A DNA stretch of 64,000 nt from Polydactylus sextarius (GCA_016801845.1 CM028928.1:14203827-14267826); one strand, 5' to 3'; positions 1-11,670 are shown, counted from the stretch's first letter. Numbers and translations are program-made. Notes: a model not told the origin generated them from the letters alone.

Positions 1-945
1 AAAGCGACCAAAGTGAACAAGTCGCACATGCACGCACACACGCGCAGACACACACACACACATTACATTAAGTTAAATAACTTATGTTATCCGATAACTA
101 CGACATTTCAATCTTACAGATGTTGACAGAATGTAGAACATTACAAAGCGCCCGACTCCTACAGAAAGTTACATGTTTGGTCAATAAAAAGAGAATGAAA
201 TGACTAAATAGACACTGACTTCTGAAAAAATATAATAATGACCAAATAAAATGCACTCCCACTTAAAACTACATAACATTTATTGTCTAGAGTGATAGTA
301 TAACGTGTTATGGAGGCACAAGTCTACAGGTTGTCATTGTGTTTCAGCTGTTTTCTTCTTTTGAAAGTGATTTATAAAACACTGTTTTAGGATTGAATCC
401 AACAGCAGATGCTATTTTCTCCTCAGTAAGTTTGGGTTAACAGCAGCTTGTGCTCATTAACTAATACTCATTTGCAAAAAAATGACTCATACATGCCAAT
501 GTTCTGTTTTGCACAATAGAGGCCTGCCTCCTTTTGTCACCTTCTGAAAGAATTATCAACAAAGTTCCTGATAAAGCTGTGAAAAAAAACAGCATTAATT
601 CAAAGGATGTAGGTTTCGTTTGTGTCGGACTTCATTTGTGCACCATGCAACATTTAAATATCCAACAAATGGAGTACAATAGGTGTGTTTGCCTGTTTTT
701 TTTTTCATGTAGAGGTAGTATAAGATGTTAAAACATCATATTTATTAGGATCTAATAGACGTGCTTTGTATGTACAGGACTCAAGGTTTTGATGTAAACA
801 ATCAAAGTGAAAATTTCAATACTGTGGAGCTGCTTAATAAATGGCAATAATTGAATCTCCTCTCTATGTTTCAATGCTCTGACAGTTGTGCAGAGGTTGC
901 TTTTGTAACATAATGAAAGCAAAATATCCGTCAAATCAGACCGAC
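1..945 (-). other. drosha intron, partial (cut by the window edge)
   Basis: Minus-strand sequence after the exon 5 donor. No further drosha exon and no convincing reading frame is present. A short (CA)n run lies at about 36-62. The remainder is AT-rich and unremarkable. Confidence 0.7.
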
Positions 946-1106
946 CTGCCCTGGGTCGTTGTACCACAGCTCCTCGTGAAGCCGGTCGGGATGAGCTTTC
1001 TTTCTCTTGATCTCGGCTATGACATCAAAAACCTCTGAGTCAGAGCTGCTGGAGCAGGTGCTTCCTTCGCCATCTGACTCACATTCTGAGTCACTGCTGC
1101 TGTCGT
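946..1106 (-). CDS. drosha: drosha coding exon 5 (acidic Ser-rich stretch and start of central domain)
   Basis: The acceptor is TTTGGTTCCAG|ACGACAGC (exon starts at 1106) and the donor is GGGCAG|GTCGGT (exon ends at 946). The 161 nt complete the split Asp codon and end in phase 0. The protein has an acidic Ser cluster (DDSSSDSECESDGEGS, then CSSSSDSE) followed by EVFDVIAEIKRKKAHPDRLH and EELWYNDPGQ, the conserved entry into the central domain. In human DROSHA the next residues (MNDGPLCKCS) are in a following exon, which would lie left of position 1. Confidence 0.96.
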
Positions 1107-4100
1107 CTGGAACCAAAGAGCAAAAAGGTCTTTGATCATTAGAACCTTATAGAGCTGACAACTGAAATATAATTCGCTGACGCGGAGCTGGTCGAGTGGT
1201 TAAACTCCCCTTGCTCAGCTGTGCCCTCACAGAGCATTATACAAGAAAAAGTCACAGTAAAGCAATCTGTCAAAATGCTTTCAAACTGTGTGCACTCTGT
1301 CTTTGCCAGCTCTTATAGAGGAATAATTATCCTCACAATGCTGACAACACAGCAAACTTTCATTCCTTAATGTTTCTTTAGGAGAACAAATAAGAGTTTA
1401 CCAGTCTCCACGCTGGATTCATTGCTTAAATATTAATTTCCTAGCCATCTGCAGACGTAAATGTATCGATGAGATTAAAAAGAGCAGCACAGTTGCCAAT
1501 GCTGACGTCTCATGTTTTCTTTATTTCTCTCACACTTGTCACACTGCCTTACCGAAAAGAAACCTCACACCAAAATGAGGATTATAATTACCATTCAGCT
1601 GAATAGTTTGTGGCTTTAAGCTAAGCAAAGTCTTCGTTTCTTATTAGCATTTTAACTTGAGTGCTTGACTGTGAAGTCAGTGCCCTGAGCAACATATTTA
1701 GCAAATTAGATCTCCCTGAGCGAGATTGATACTATTGCAGTGCTGAAAGAGACAATTAAGCTGACAGCCCTGCAGATAACATCATCAACACTGAACTTAA
1801 TCTCTGCTTCAGCTTAATGCACTGCTGAGAAGACAGCAAGTTTTTATGCACATCCAGAATAAAAGGTTGTCGACAGATGTATTAACTGTTGATTGTTATT
1901 TAGCCGTTGTGCTTATACAGAACAACTCGCATGCTTACAAAAGCAACACGGCAGCAAAGTACGAGCAGCAGCATTTGATCTTTAGGTCTGCAAGATTGAA
2001 GAAAAAAAATATTCCCTGGCTACTTTACACTGCACTTATGGCTTTTACCTTCATTGACTTGTTTTAATGATTCAACAGGACTATGTAATGGTGCTTTCAC
2101 ATATTGAAAATGTTCTTCTTCCGTAAACTGCATCACCAACATACCAATTATCTATCTAGTAGAAATCACCTTGCAGCACTGCACCCAACTACACTCAGTG
2201 GACAGTTTGCTAGAACGGTCCGGGAATAAATCCGATTTTCATGACAGTTATAATGTTCCAATTTTTATTTAACCTGCGATACAGAAGTGTTGATTCCACT
2301 GGAAGATCATTTCAGAGGATGTAGTTTGAAGGGTAAAAAAAAAAAAAAAAAAAAAAAGTAGTATCTGTGATTTAACTGATTGTCACTGACTGGCACAAGG
2401 TGGATAAAATAATAGACACCTAACAAAATAAAACACTGCACTTCAAACGCACCAAAATAACCAAACCTGTGAAGAAGGAAAATTTAACACAGACTCACGC
2501 TGCATTAGTTCTAACTTGATTTTCCTCATGAAATGAGGAAAACTGAGTGTATAGCATCACAGCAGCACCCACCTGGATCCTCATCCAATTTGGTTTTGGG
2601 CGGCTCCCATTTTGGTCGAGCATCTTTGGCTCGCTCTTGTCTCCCCCCCAACTCTTCTTCAAAGCGTTCATACAGGTCTCGTAGTTTACTGGTCCCAACC
2701 ACCGTGGAGTCTCCCTGCAAAAAAAACAATTTAAATATATAAATGAAAACTGCATTTATGGCTTTATTGAATAAAATACAATAAATTGTCAACACAAAAC
2801 ACGGTGAACACTGAGGTGATGACATGCAACAAAGAAGCCGGGGACAGTCAGCGTCTTAAACCAGAAGACCATCACCCTTTTAAAACTTAAGGACAAAAGC
2901 ATTTGATCCACACCAACAGCCCCTTTGCAAGTTAATCTATTAATAAAAATCATAATGGCGAAGCGAAACTTGGCTGTTGTATTACATTTTACGCATCATG
3001 CTTTTCGTCCTCACAAAGATCACAGTACCGTGACCTGCATCCTCAGTACAACTGACCATCAGCATGACTCATAGGCCTTATGGGGCAGTAACTAACTCCC
3101 AGAGGTAGCATCCTCGCTTTCACAGCAGAAAAGACAGCGACATATCAGTAGTAAATCTACTCGTGGAAAGGCTGGAGGGGTACAGTTAGACCCCATCTCC
3201 ACTTTTACCTTCCCTTTAGTTTTACTGAAGGTCAGGTCAGGTCTTTTGCCAGATTGTGTAATTTGTGGGGAGAAAGTGGCTGAGGGCAGCATGAAGCAAG
3301 CATTCAGAGATTACGAGTAAAGGTTAGAGTTTTAGAGAAGGAACTGAGGAGTGGGCATAAAAGACCCGTGGACACCAGAAAAGTATTTGTGCTGTGATTT
3401 GCAAAGGGTGACTGAGATGTCTTTCGTATGCTTGCTATTAAACTGCAAGGCTGAGAATATGGTGTTAGACAGGAACTAATTCAAATCTTTAACAACCGAA
3501 TCAAACGCAAAGTTAAGAAAATGGCTCACACAAGCCTGGGAATGTGTCCTTTGGTAAACACTTAGATAAAACAATATCAAACAAGTCTGTCCTCTGTGTT
3601 AATGGGCAATGTGTTAAATTTAATAAACTTCAACAAGCCATTCTCTTGTCTAAATTCCCTATAGCAAATTTAAGGCAGTGAGACTTTAATGGCTATGAAC
3701 TCTGAAGGTGTTGCAATAAGGTACCAGGTGGATAATAAGAATTAGAAATCAAAATAAACAATTAGGAACCGAATATAAGATAATGCCAAGAGTACCACTT
3801 GGTCCATGGGGTCATTAGAGTAGTAGTTTTCAGCGTGAGTGCAGCGGATCCAGGCAGGTTTCAGCAGCTCTTCCTCTTCTTTTTCATCATCCGCTTTCTC
3901 CTTTTCCTTCTCTCGCTCTCTGTCACGTTCCCTCTCACGCTCTCGGTCTCTGTCGCTGAAAGTCTCATCAGAGTCTCTGCTCCTGACAGAGGAGTAGCTC
4001 CGCTCTCTGCTCGGGCCCGAGGAGCCCTCCAACCTCCTGTCCCTCTCCTCTTCCCAACGACCACGTTTCCTGTCTCTGCTTGTGGATCGACTGCCAGAGA

Positions 4101-5517
4101 CAGAAACCAGGAGCAAAATGAGCAAACATAAGGTACACTCATCTAAACTTGTCAGTTTTGGTTTTCAGGCTGTACATTCAGATTTATATTTCCATTTAAA
4201 CAGAATATTCAAAGCTTTGCAATTTTTCCCACAAGCGATATGTCTCTTCCCATGTAACCAGCTACATTTTATTCGTTTAGAAAGTACCAGATTTAAGTAA
4301 CCTATTTAAAAAAATTAAGCACACAAACAAAAATGCTGAAATGTTGGGAGTTGAAAGAAAAGGTCCAAGCTGAGAGACAATAAAAGAGACAAATCTAATA
4401 AATTTATTTTTCTGTGAATGTTTACAGTTTGAATAGGGATTAGAATTTCACAACAGCTGACAAGAGAAGAGAAGAAAAATAAGGGATTACACATGTACCT
4501 CCGAGGCCTCTTTCTGTGCCTGTCAGGTGACTGGGATCTCCGACTTTCTCTGTGACGATGTCTCTCTCTGTAAACAAAAACACACAGTCATGAGAAAGAA
4601 AAAAAATCTTTTCACGAGTTCAGCTCATTCAGCAAATTGCCATCTGTGTACCTGCTGCGATCCCTGCTCCTATGTCTGGGGGGAGTTCGACCTCTGTCGT
4701 ATTCAGACCTGTACCTTCCACCCTCTGGCCTGATGCGTCTGTCCGGACTCCTCCCACGATCTTTCCTCTCTCCAGGAAATTCCATTTTGTGCCTATCACC
4801 ATGGCCACCATAGCCATAACCTTTCTGCCTGTGGTCATCATGGCGATAACCTCTTTCTGGAGACCTCCTGTTATCCATTGGTTTTTCGTACTTGTACTGC
4901 CCCCCGTGCCTGAAGCTGTGGTCCGGTTTGAATGAGCTTGGGTTCTGGGTGTATCCAGTATTGAAGGTGGGAGGAGGGAATGGAGGGTGAGGAGGATGTG
5001 GGTAGTTCATGGCATACGGAGGATGGTAGCTCATAGACTGAGAAGCCATGGGTTGAGGCATTGGTGGGTGTGGTATTGGTGGTGGGGGCACAGGTGGCAT
5101 CATATAAGGGTGGTAGGCATTCTGAGCCGAAACCTGGGACCCTGGTGTTGGACCCCCTGTGGTGCCAGGCAAGGGAGGAGGTGGAAAGTTTGGTGGAGGG
5201 TCTAAGAAGCCCTGTCGTACCGGAGGCTTGGGGAAAGGTGGGCGCACTGGACACTGATTAAGAGAACTGGGGGTCTGGGGTGGTGCTGGTGGAGGGTACT
5301 GCATGAAGTCAGAGTGTGGAGGCATGTAGCTGCTGTTTCCATGATAGCTAGAACTGGGAGGAGTCTGTGTATCATAGTGGTAGGGGGGCACAGGAGGCTG
5401 AGGAAGGGGCGCCCTCAAGTTGGTGGGTCGGTAGCTTTGAGGGGATCCATGCTGCCCTGGGGGCATTCCCCCCCTGTGACCACCACGATCCTGATGAAAA
5501 GACATGACTGAGGACAT
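946..5517 (-). CDS. drosha: Drosha ribonuclease III, N-terminal coding part (five exons; gene continues past the left edge)
   Basis: Drosha is the nuclear RNase III that, with DGCR8, cuts primary microRNA transcripts. I recognised it from blocks that match vertebrate DROSHA: YRPTNLRAPLPQPPVP near the start, RWEEERDR, LLKPAWIRCTHAENYYSNDP, STVVGTSKLRDLYERFEEEL and EVFDVIAEIKRKKAHPDRLH. Joining exons 5505/5517-4652, 4567-4499, 4090-3796, 2714-2573 and 1106-946 gives 507 or 511 codons without a break, and each junction has AG acceptor, GT donor and matching phase. The assembled part holds a Pro-rich segment, an Arg/Ser-rich segment, an acidic Ser-rich stretch and the start of the central domain. 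The catalytic RNase III domains and dsRNA-binding domain are not in the window; the minus strand of 1-945 shows no further exon. Nothing suggests a pseudogene. Identity is seen from the protein; the exon edges are inferred from splice motifs. Confidence 0.96.
1107..2572 (-). other. drosha intron between coding exons 4 and 5
   Basis: About 1.47 kb of intron, bounded by the exon 4 donor at 2572/2571 and the exon 5 acceptor at 1108/1107. It holds a 23-nt A tract (2335-2357). A tRNA-like D-arm string near 1187-1202 has no matching B box. Nothing else is recognised. Confidence 0.75.
2573..2714 (-). CDS. drosha: drosha coding exon 4
   Basis: The acceptor TTTTTTTTGCAG precedes GGAGACTCC at 2714, and the donor is GATCCAG|GTGGGT at 2573. 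The 142 nt start in phase 0 and leave one base of an Asp codon. The peptide starts GDSTVVGTSKLRDLYERFEE and ends WEPPKTKLDEDP, almost residue for residue the vertebrate DROSHA sequence after the DPMDQV junction. The exact join of exon 3 Val to exon 4 Gly-Asp-Ser agrees with the human protein. Confidence 0.95.
2715..3795 (-). other. drosha intron between coding exons 3 and 4
   Basis: About 1.08 kb with GT at the donor and a pyrimidine-rich acceptor next to exon 4. No repeat or conserved reading frame is recognised. Confidence 0.75.
3796..4090 (-). CDS. drosha: drosha coding exon 3 (RS, RE/KE repeats and WIRCTHAENYY block)
   Basis: The acceptor is CTGTCTCTGGCAG|TCGATCC (exon starts at 4090) and the donor is CAAGTG|GTACTC (exon ends at 3796). 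The 295 nt begin with one base completing a Ser codon and end in phase 0. The protein runs from SRSTSRDRKRGRWEEERDR through a serine-rich SSGPSRERSYSSVRSRDSD segment and an alternating Arg/Glu then Lys/Glu run to KEEEELLKPAWIRCTHAEN and YYSNDPMDQV. The last block is nearly the same as in human DROSHA and anchors the assignment. The RE/KE run is encoded by a purine-rich tract, so several antisense frames here are only shadows. Confidence 0.94.
4091..4498 (-). other. drosha intron between coding exons 2 and 3
   Basis: A 408-bp intron. The human protein has about 50 extra residues at this junction. I looked on the minus strand for a matching exon here and did not find one. Confidence 0.75.
4499..4567 (-). 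CDS. drosha: drosha coding exon 2 (RS-rich, 69 nt)
   Basis: This small exon is too short to show as an open reading frame. On the minus strand TTTGTTTACAG precedes 4567, and CGGAG|GTACAT follows 4499. It adds one base to the split Arg codon and then encodes E-R-H-R-H-R-E-S-R-R-S-Q-S-P-D-R-H-R-K-R-P-R. The R-R-S-x-S-x-x-R pattern matches the human segment with Ser300 and Ser302, reported GSK3-beta sites needed for nuclear localisation. If translation starts at 5517, the fish serines are also residues 300 and 302. The intron before it is only 84 bp. Confidence 0.88.
4652..5517 (-). CDS. drosha: drosha first coding exon (proline-rich and RS N-terminus)
   Basis: Encodes the Pro-rich N-terminus (many PPP and PPVPP runs over residues ~20-190) followed by Arg-rich RS/RD blocks such as RRSPERGYRHDDH and SEYDRGRTPPRHRSRDRSR, which line up with human DROSHA. 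The exon ends in GCAG|GTACAC at 4652/4651, leaving two bases of an Arg codon. Two starts are possible: ATG at 5517-5515 (MSSVMSFH) or ATG at 5505-5503 (MSFHQDRGG). A pyrimidine-rich stretch ending TCCTCAG lies just before 5507, so a splice acceptor there would make 5505 the first Met. The human protein also has an internal MSFHPGRG at this point. The reading frame runs on past the donor to a stop at 4612, which is intronic read-through. Confidence 0.93.
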
Positions 5518-5879
5518 GACAGAAATATCAAGTTAAAAGGGAACACAACTGAAAGTAAAGTAATAGTTCCACATTAATTAACAATGACATTAAAACACTA
5601 AATAAAAGGCCACTCGCTCTGAAGTCTCTCCACATTTGCCCTTCAAACAGTGTTTCATGTCACACTGCATTTGTATGCAGCTTTTACATAACCTGCAACT
5701 CAAAAAGTAAGAAACACTAGTTCATCTGGGGGATTTTACAGCTTCACTTATTAATATTGTTATATAATACTTAACATTGTTGTGGTTAGTGTGCATGTGA
5801 TGATTATTTTGTGGTAATAACTAAAACCATTTATAATAGGTGAGTAGGTAGGAGTTGTGGAGCTTTACAAGCACTTAGC

Positions 5880-6260
5880 ATCCACTTGAAAAGCAAACTG
5901 GACTGGATGATCAACACTGCAGCTGTGGGCAGGAAGCTCAGATCTTTTAATATATGCAGCAAGATACTAGAGAGTTTCTAAGTTTCTAAGGTAGCGAGTG
6001 CCATCTACTGAGCCGTGTCTGCAGCATCTGTGCCAAAGATACTGCTGGTCATTACATGAAGACATTTAGGTCCGTGAGAAGGAGATGGTCACTGCACCAC
6101 TGTTCTTCATCATAGACAAATGCATCCCATCTCCTCCACTACATACTGAAGAGACAGTGGAGTTTATTTTCTGACAAACTCTTTCAGCATTTTGGGAAAT
6201 TATTCGTACTACAGTTCATACCTGTGTGATTGCACATTAATGTACTTCACTGTACTTTTA
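5880..6260 (+). mobile_element. Non-LTR retrotransposon (LINE) 3' coding fragment, decayed
   Basis: Plus-strand translation, with frame changes and stops, gives pieces such as KSKLDWMINTAAV, RKLRSFNI, VCSICAKDTAGHY and LLHYILKRQWSLFSDKLFQ. These resemble the C-terminal end of reverse-transcriptase proteins from fish CR1/L2-like LINEs (the DNxSHPLHxxL region). It is followed by an AT-rich 3' tail (acttcactgtacttttaatg). The reading is interrupted, so it is not functional. It sits antisense within the drosha transcription unit. Confidence 0.55.
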
Positions 6261-6510
6261 ATGTTTACTGCATTTGCTATAAATTACCATACAGCAGTTT
6301 TGTTTTGTTTCTTTTTTTTTTTTTTAAATTTCGCTCCAACCTGTCTTAAAATACCGCTTTCCTTCCTTCATCCATCCATCCACCCATTGTTAAAAAGCAT
6401 GCTCTGTTTTATTAGCTAACTAGCTAAAACAGACGCAGCTTAGCAAAACAAGCACTAAACACAGTAAATGCAGATACTGAATTGGTGTTATTACTAGAAA
6501 GCAATGTGTA

Positions 6511-6686
6511 TCCAGGTATAGCCAGTATACCCGGTTATACCCGGAGTATAAGTCTACCTGGGTATACATGTATATCTATACCCGGGTATATATCTACCTG
6601 GGTATAGATACCTGGGTAAATATGTATATCTATACCGGGGTATATGTCTACCTGGGTATATATATATCTATCTATACCTGGGTATT
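6511..6686. repeat. Palindromic minisatellite built on CCTGGGTATA / TATACCCGGG
   Basis: About four imperfect copies of a ~40-bp unit of the form CTACCTGGGTATA, then ATGTATATC, then TATACCCGGGTATAT. Each copy contains both the motif and its reverse complement, so the array is able to fold on itself. It lies in the region upstream of the drosha first coding exon. Confidence 0.8.
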
Positions 6687-6690
6687 GTTT

Positions 6691-6724
6691 GCTAGCTAGT
6701 AGCTAGCAAGTAGCTAGCAAGCAA
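6691..6724. repeat. Short GCTAGC/TAGC tandem array
   Basis: Repeated GCTAGCTAGTAGCTAGCAAG-type units right after the palindromic minisatellite; self-complementary. Confidence 0.7.
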
Positions 6725-6873
6725 CATCAGGACTCACGTGGAACAAATTACCCTAAAAATAGTTGCAGTTACAAACAGACAAGCATTATTCTATCTTTGT
6801 AATTATTTCACAAACCTACACAAATAGCAGTAAAACCCAGTCTTACATTTATAAATATATGATTACACGTTAC

Positions 6874-7000
6874 CTGGATATAACGCTGTCCCTTTGTCAG
6901 TGTTGCTGGTCGGACAGATTTGACAGAGACACACGCATTGACCAATCACGGCAGCGATTTCATCGTTTCTCGCCGGCTTGGTGCTCTGTGTAACACATAA
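6874..7000 (-). promoter_or_regulatory. Candidate drosha promoter / noncoding first exon
   Basis: This patch is clearly richer in CpG than its surroundings (roughly nine CpG in about 110 bp). It carries a CCAAT box (plus-strand CCAAT at 6942-6946). On the minus strand it ends ATATCCAG|GTAACGTG, a good splice donor at 6874/6873. Spliced to the acceptor before 5507, it would put the first drosha ATG two bases into the coding exon. Two short upstream open frames (5 and 13 codons on the minus strand) would lie in the leader if transcription starts far enough upstream. The CCAAT box sits inside this interval, so the start site could also be close to 6870. This is inferred from composition and motifs only. 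Confidence 0.4.
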
Positions 7001-7160
7001 ACAAGTTGATGATGAACGCATAGACATATAAACATAAACGTATATATGTCTATGGATGAACGAACGTTACGGTATAAGTACCGTAAGTATCGTATACAAA
7101 ACATAACTAAATTGTCTTTTTTTTTTTACTTCAGTCTTCTTCTTTTGGTAGACAATTGTG

Positions 7161-8172
<1,012 letters not shown>

Positions 8173-9320
8173 ATGGATGATATTATGATTGCAGTATGTC
8201 TCTATAGAGATTGGATTTGCAACACATCAAGGCAGCTCCTACACCTACATTCGACACCCAGCACACATACCTTGAGTAAGAAGAGGCATATGCACGGCTG
8301 CTGTCTGTGGACTACAGCTCTGCATTTGATACTATCTTACCAAGAAGACTGTTCTCCAAGATGTCTGACTTAGGGTCAACGCAACATCTACCTTTAAATA
8401 AAACTGTCCACAGTCTTTTATGCTGTGCCCACATCTCTCCTTCACCCTGACACTTAACACAGGAGCCCCACAGGGCCACAGGCTGAGTCCGTTCCTCTGC
8501 TCTCCGTTCACTCATGACTGTATTTCATCTCACAACACTGTAATCAAATTCACAGATAGCAGAACAACTCCTCTCTGCCCACAGAGAGGAGGCAAAGAGT
8601 CTGGCAGAGTGGTGCACTGATATAATTTGACTCTTAATGTAAAAAAAAACAAAGGAAAGAACTAATAATTGATTTCAGGAAGAATCAGAATCACCATTCA
8701 CCATTGCATATCAATGGTGGAGAGGGTGCTTAACTTCAAATTCCTGGCTACACGCATTTCAGACAAGCTGTAAGGGATGATAAGCACCACAGCTTTAGTG
8801 GTATAAAAGCATAAAAAGGCATAAAAGCAGCTATATTTCCTGAGGATGCTTGCTGTCATTTTACTGCTGTTCCATTGACAGTATCCTCACACACGGCATG
8901 CTGGTGTGGTATGGTAGCAGCTCTGCAGCAAATGAAAAGTCCCCTCAGAGAATCATTAAGACTGCAGAATATCACAAACCAAAAGATAAACCTGCCCTGG
9001 ATCATATCATCACCACCCGTTTCCTGCAGATGACACATAGCATCCTAAAGGACTTTTGCCACCCTGCCAATCATCTGTCTGAACGGCTGCCCTGCAGGAA
9101 ACACTACAGATCCGTCAAGACATGCACCAGAAGATTTCTGAACAGTTTTAAATCCAGAGGCCATCACCATAATCAACCCCAAACCTCCAATTACTATTTG
9201 ACACTAATGTGCAATCTGCTAGATGTGTAGATTTGTATATATATTATCTACTTGGTCCTGGTTTTCTAACTTTGTTGGATGTTTTATACAATAAAAAATC
9301 TAATCTGAACTTGAATAAAA
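8173..9320 (+). mobile_element. LINE (non-LTR retrotransposon) reverse-transcriptase remnant with 3' end
   Basis: Broken plus-strand frames encode, in order: VDYSSAFDTILPRRLFSKMS (RT motif A region), LTLNTGAPQGHRLSPFLCS (motif B), HNTVIKFTDSRTT (where active elements carry FADD), then ELIIDFRK-like and SIDSILTHGMLVWYGSSSA and a C-terminal HPANHLSERLPCRKHYRSV block. The order matches fish jockey/CR1/L2-type LINEs. Frame changes between about 8630 and 8850, the altered catalytic box and the missing 5' part show it is dead. An AATAAA-containing tail near 9289 probably marks the 3' end. Confidence 0.85.
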
Positions 9321-11639
9321 TGTGCCAGATTATTCTGCAGAATGCGTCACTGGATTGATATTTATAGTATAATAAAACTTATCAGCCACTTCTGTGAAAA
9401 ACCCGATTTAGAACTTTGACATGATAATGAAACAAAAATCAGAAAAATAAAATATAAAAGCATACTTTTATTACAAAGTTATCTCAAAGTGTTTGTTTTT
9501 TAGAATCTCTGTGTGCTTTGGAGTTACAGGCTGTGGTTACATTTTGCTCTGTGTTTTTGAGTCTGTACAAGTTGTGCTAATGTGAGACTGCTGTTTTTTA
9601 GCCATGAGCCACATGTAGGTTTGTATTTTTCAGTCATTTTTTTCCCACACCAGGGTAATCGTGACCCTCAGTACTGCCTGGATGTGAAGCAGCTACAGTA
9701 AGCTACGAACTCAGAGCCTCCACATAAGTATCACAGAGATCAACAAAGAGGTGGCAGGGTTTGGTCACAGGGGCAATTTGCATATCTTTCAATTGCTAAG
9801 TTCAGTTAGTGCTAGATACAACATAGACATTTTTCCAGGTGTAAATGTCACATGTGTCAATCTTATTGGTGCTGGAGATAAAAGAAGATTTTCACTTGAA
9901 TTCTTGGTTTTAATCTGACATGACTAACAACTCACAGGACACAGGAGAAATGCTGGCTGCCTCTGTGGCGGTCGCCCCCTCTCTTCATGCAAAAAAAGAA
10001 AGTTATTTTCTCCTAAAGACAAATAGAATACCAGGTATCTTTTGCACTCGATATGTTTTTAAAGATTAACATGAAAAAAATCACAAAATTAAAGTGACAT
10101 AATGAAAACACAAGGCAAGGCTATTACAAGTAGCTGAGCTGCACTTATTCCCATTTCATTTCTATTTAAATCCAAACAATAAACAGCATCTTAAACTTGT
10201 ATTAAGGTGATGCATTGAAACAACACCGCAGCAGACTGAGGGAGGCAGATGTATCTATCTCTTGTGCTGAAAAGACACATAACCTAATTAATACCTAATT
10301 ATTCATTTGAACTGAAAAGGTCAAAGACAATGTGGTGTTGTCTGCTGTTTGAAAGAAACAGAGGGTAATCTACTGGTGGAAACATTCAGCCAGTGAAAAT
10401 TTAGAGCACATGAAACATATTTACTCAAATGGATGGATGAGTTCTGAGGTGATGTTTATTAGTGAGATGAGGAGTATTTAATTGATAGGGTCGAATGTCA
10501 AGATCTGATTAAATTAGTAAATTCATTTACAGTTTGCCACATTATCAGGAGTGTTTGCATTAGCTGAAAGAAGCATATTTTTTATTATTATTCAAATGGA
10601 AAAATACAAAGAGAGAATTATCAGCTTATCAGTGGTTCTAATGAACTCTGTGGGTGGCACAAATGTCATTTCAGTGCTCTTAGGCAATATTTGTATGAAA
10701 TCCTCAAAAAAGGCCAACATGAATGTAGAGAAAATGAGAGGCTGGAGCCATGCAGTGGTAACATGTATAGGATATACATCTAAATAATTATCTTGTTGAA
10801 GAGTTGAGTCTTTCATTTAACTATGGTGGGGGTAAAAGTGGTGACAACAACACCTAAGTTGACACACTCACACTGAAAACAAAGTTTTTTTTGTTTGTTT
10901 TTCATACATGCTGATCAGGTTACTTCCGCTTACTTAACGCTTGTTATTATTTTGTTTTTTCTCGCTGCACCATGAGAAATATAAAATGTGGCCTTCCATG
11001 GTCCTTGCATTTACTGTTCCTGCACACCACACATCTATGTAATTATGTTTTCAGCCTTCATGATGTTTGTGATAATTTGTCTGAACTTTGATTTAGTGTT
11101 CCTGTGATGTTAATGCAAACAGACACTCATACACTCACAAGTAAACAAATAAATTTGGCCATATGTGCTGAGAAGCATAAAAAGCTCAATGTTTTCCTGG
11201 CAGCCCATGATTCTGCTGTTCTCACACACTGGCTTTCTGCAGAATCATCTAGAAAACATGTTATTTTTGCACATGGCATTACTGGTATAGATGCTTTGGG
11301 GATTAAAGGAATAGTTTCACATTTTGGACAATTTTTGTAGCACAGACATAAGAGAGCCAATACTGCTGATTGGTTTTAGTTTCCTTTGAACAGAAGATTT
11401 ACAGCAAATGGTCAACATTATTATTTCAGTTTTTTATATTCCTTTTTTTTTTTTTTGCATTACTGTGAAGCCTGCAACATTGTGCAAAGCCATGAATTAT
11501 CTAGGCTCAACAGTTAGATGAACACACTGGAGTGGAAATGGAGTGATTGCTGGAGCCTCTACAAAAATGGCTGGTGGGGTAAACACACAAACTGTGAACA
11601 AGAAAAAGATTCCCAGCATTTAGGCTGCAGATAATTTGT

Positions 11640-11642
<3 letters not shown>

Positions 11643-11670
<28 letters not shown>
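11643..11670. repeat. A28 homopolymer
   Basis: An uninterrupted run of 28 A. Confidence 0.95.

Larger units (their letters stand above)
5518..6873 (-). other. Region upstream of drosha first coding exon, probable 5' UTR intron
   Basis: No coding exon. It contains a LINE fragment (about 5880-6260) and a palindromic minisatellite (6511-6724). It would be an intron if the candidate noncoding exon near 6874 is real. Confidence 0.45.

Noticed and set aside
1180..1215. tRNA-like string GAGCTGGTCGAGTGGTTAAA
   Set aside because: It resembles a Ser/Leu tRNA D-arm (A box), but no B box or acceptor stem follows within tRNA distance. At most a SINE scrap.
3799..5511. Several open frames of 65-130 codons antisense to, or out of frame with, the drosha exons
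   Set aside because: They are shadows of the GC- and purine-rich drosha exons. The drosha frame has splice sites and protein similarity, and these have neither.
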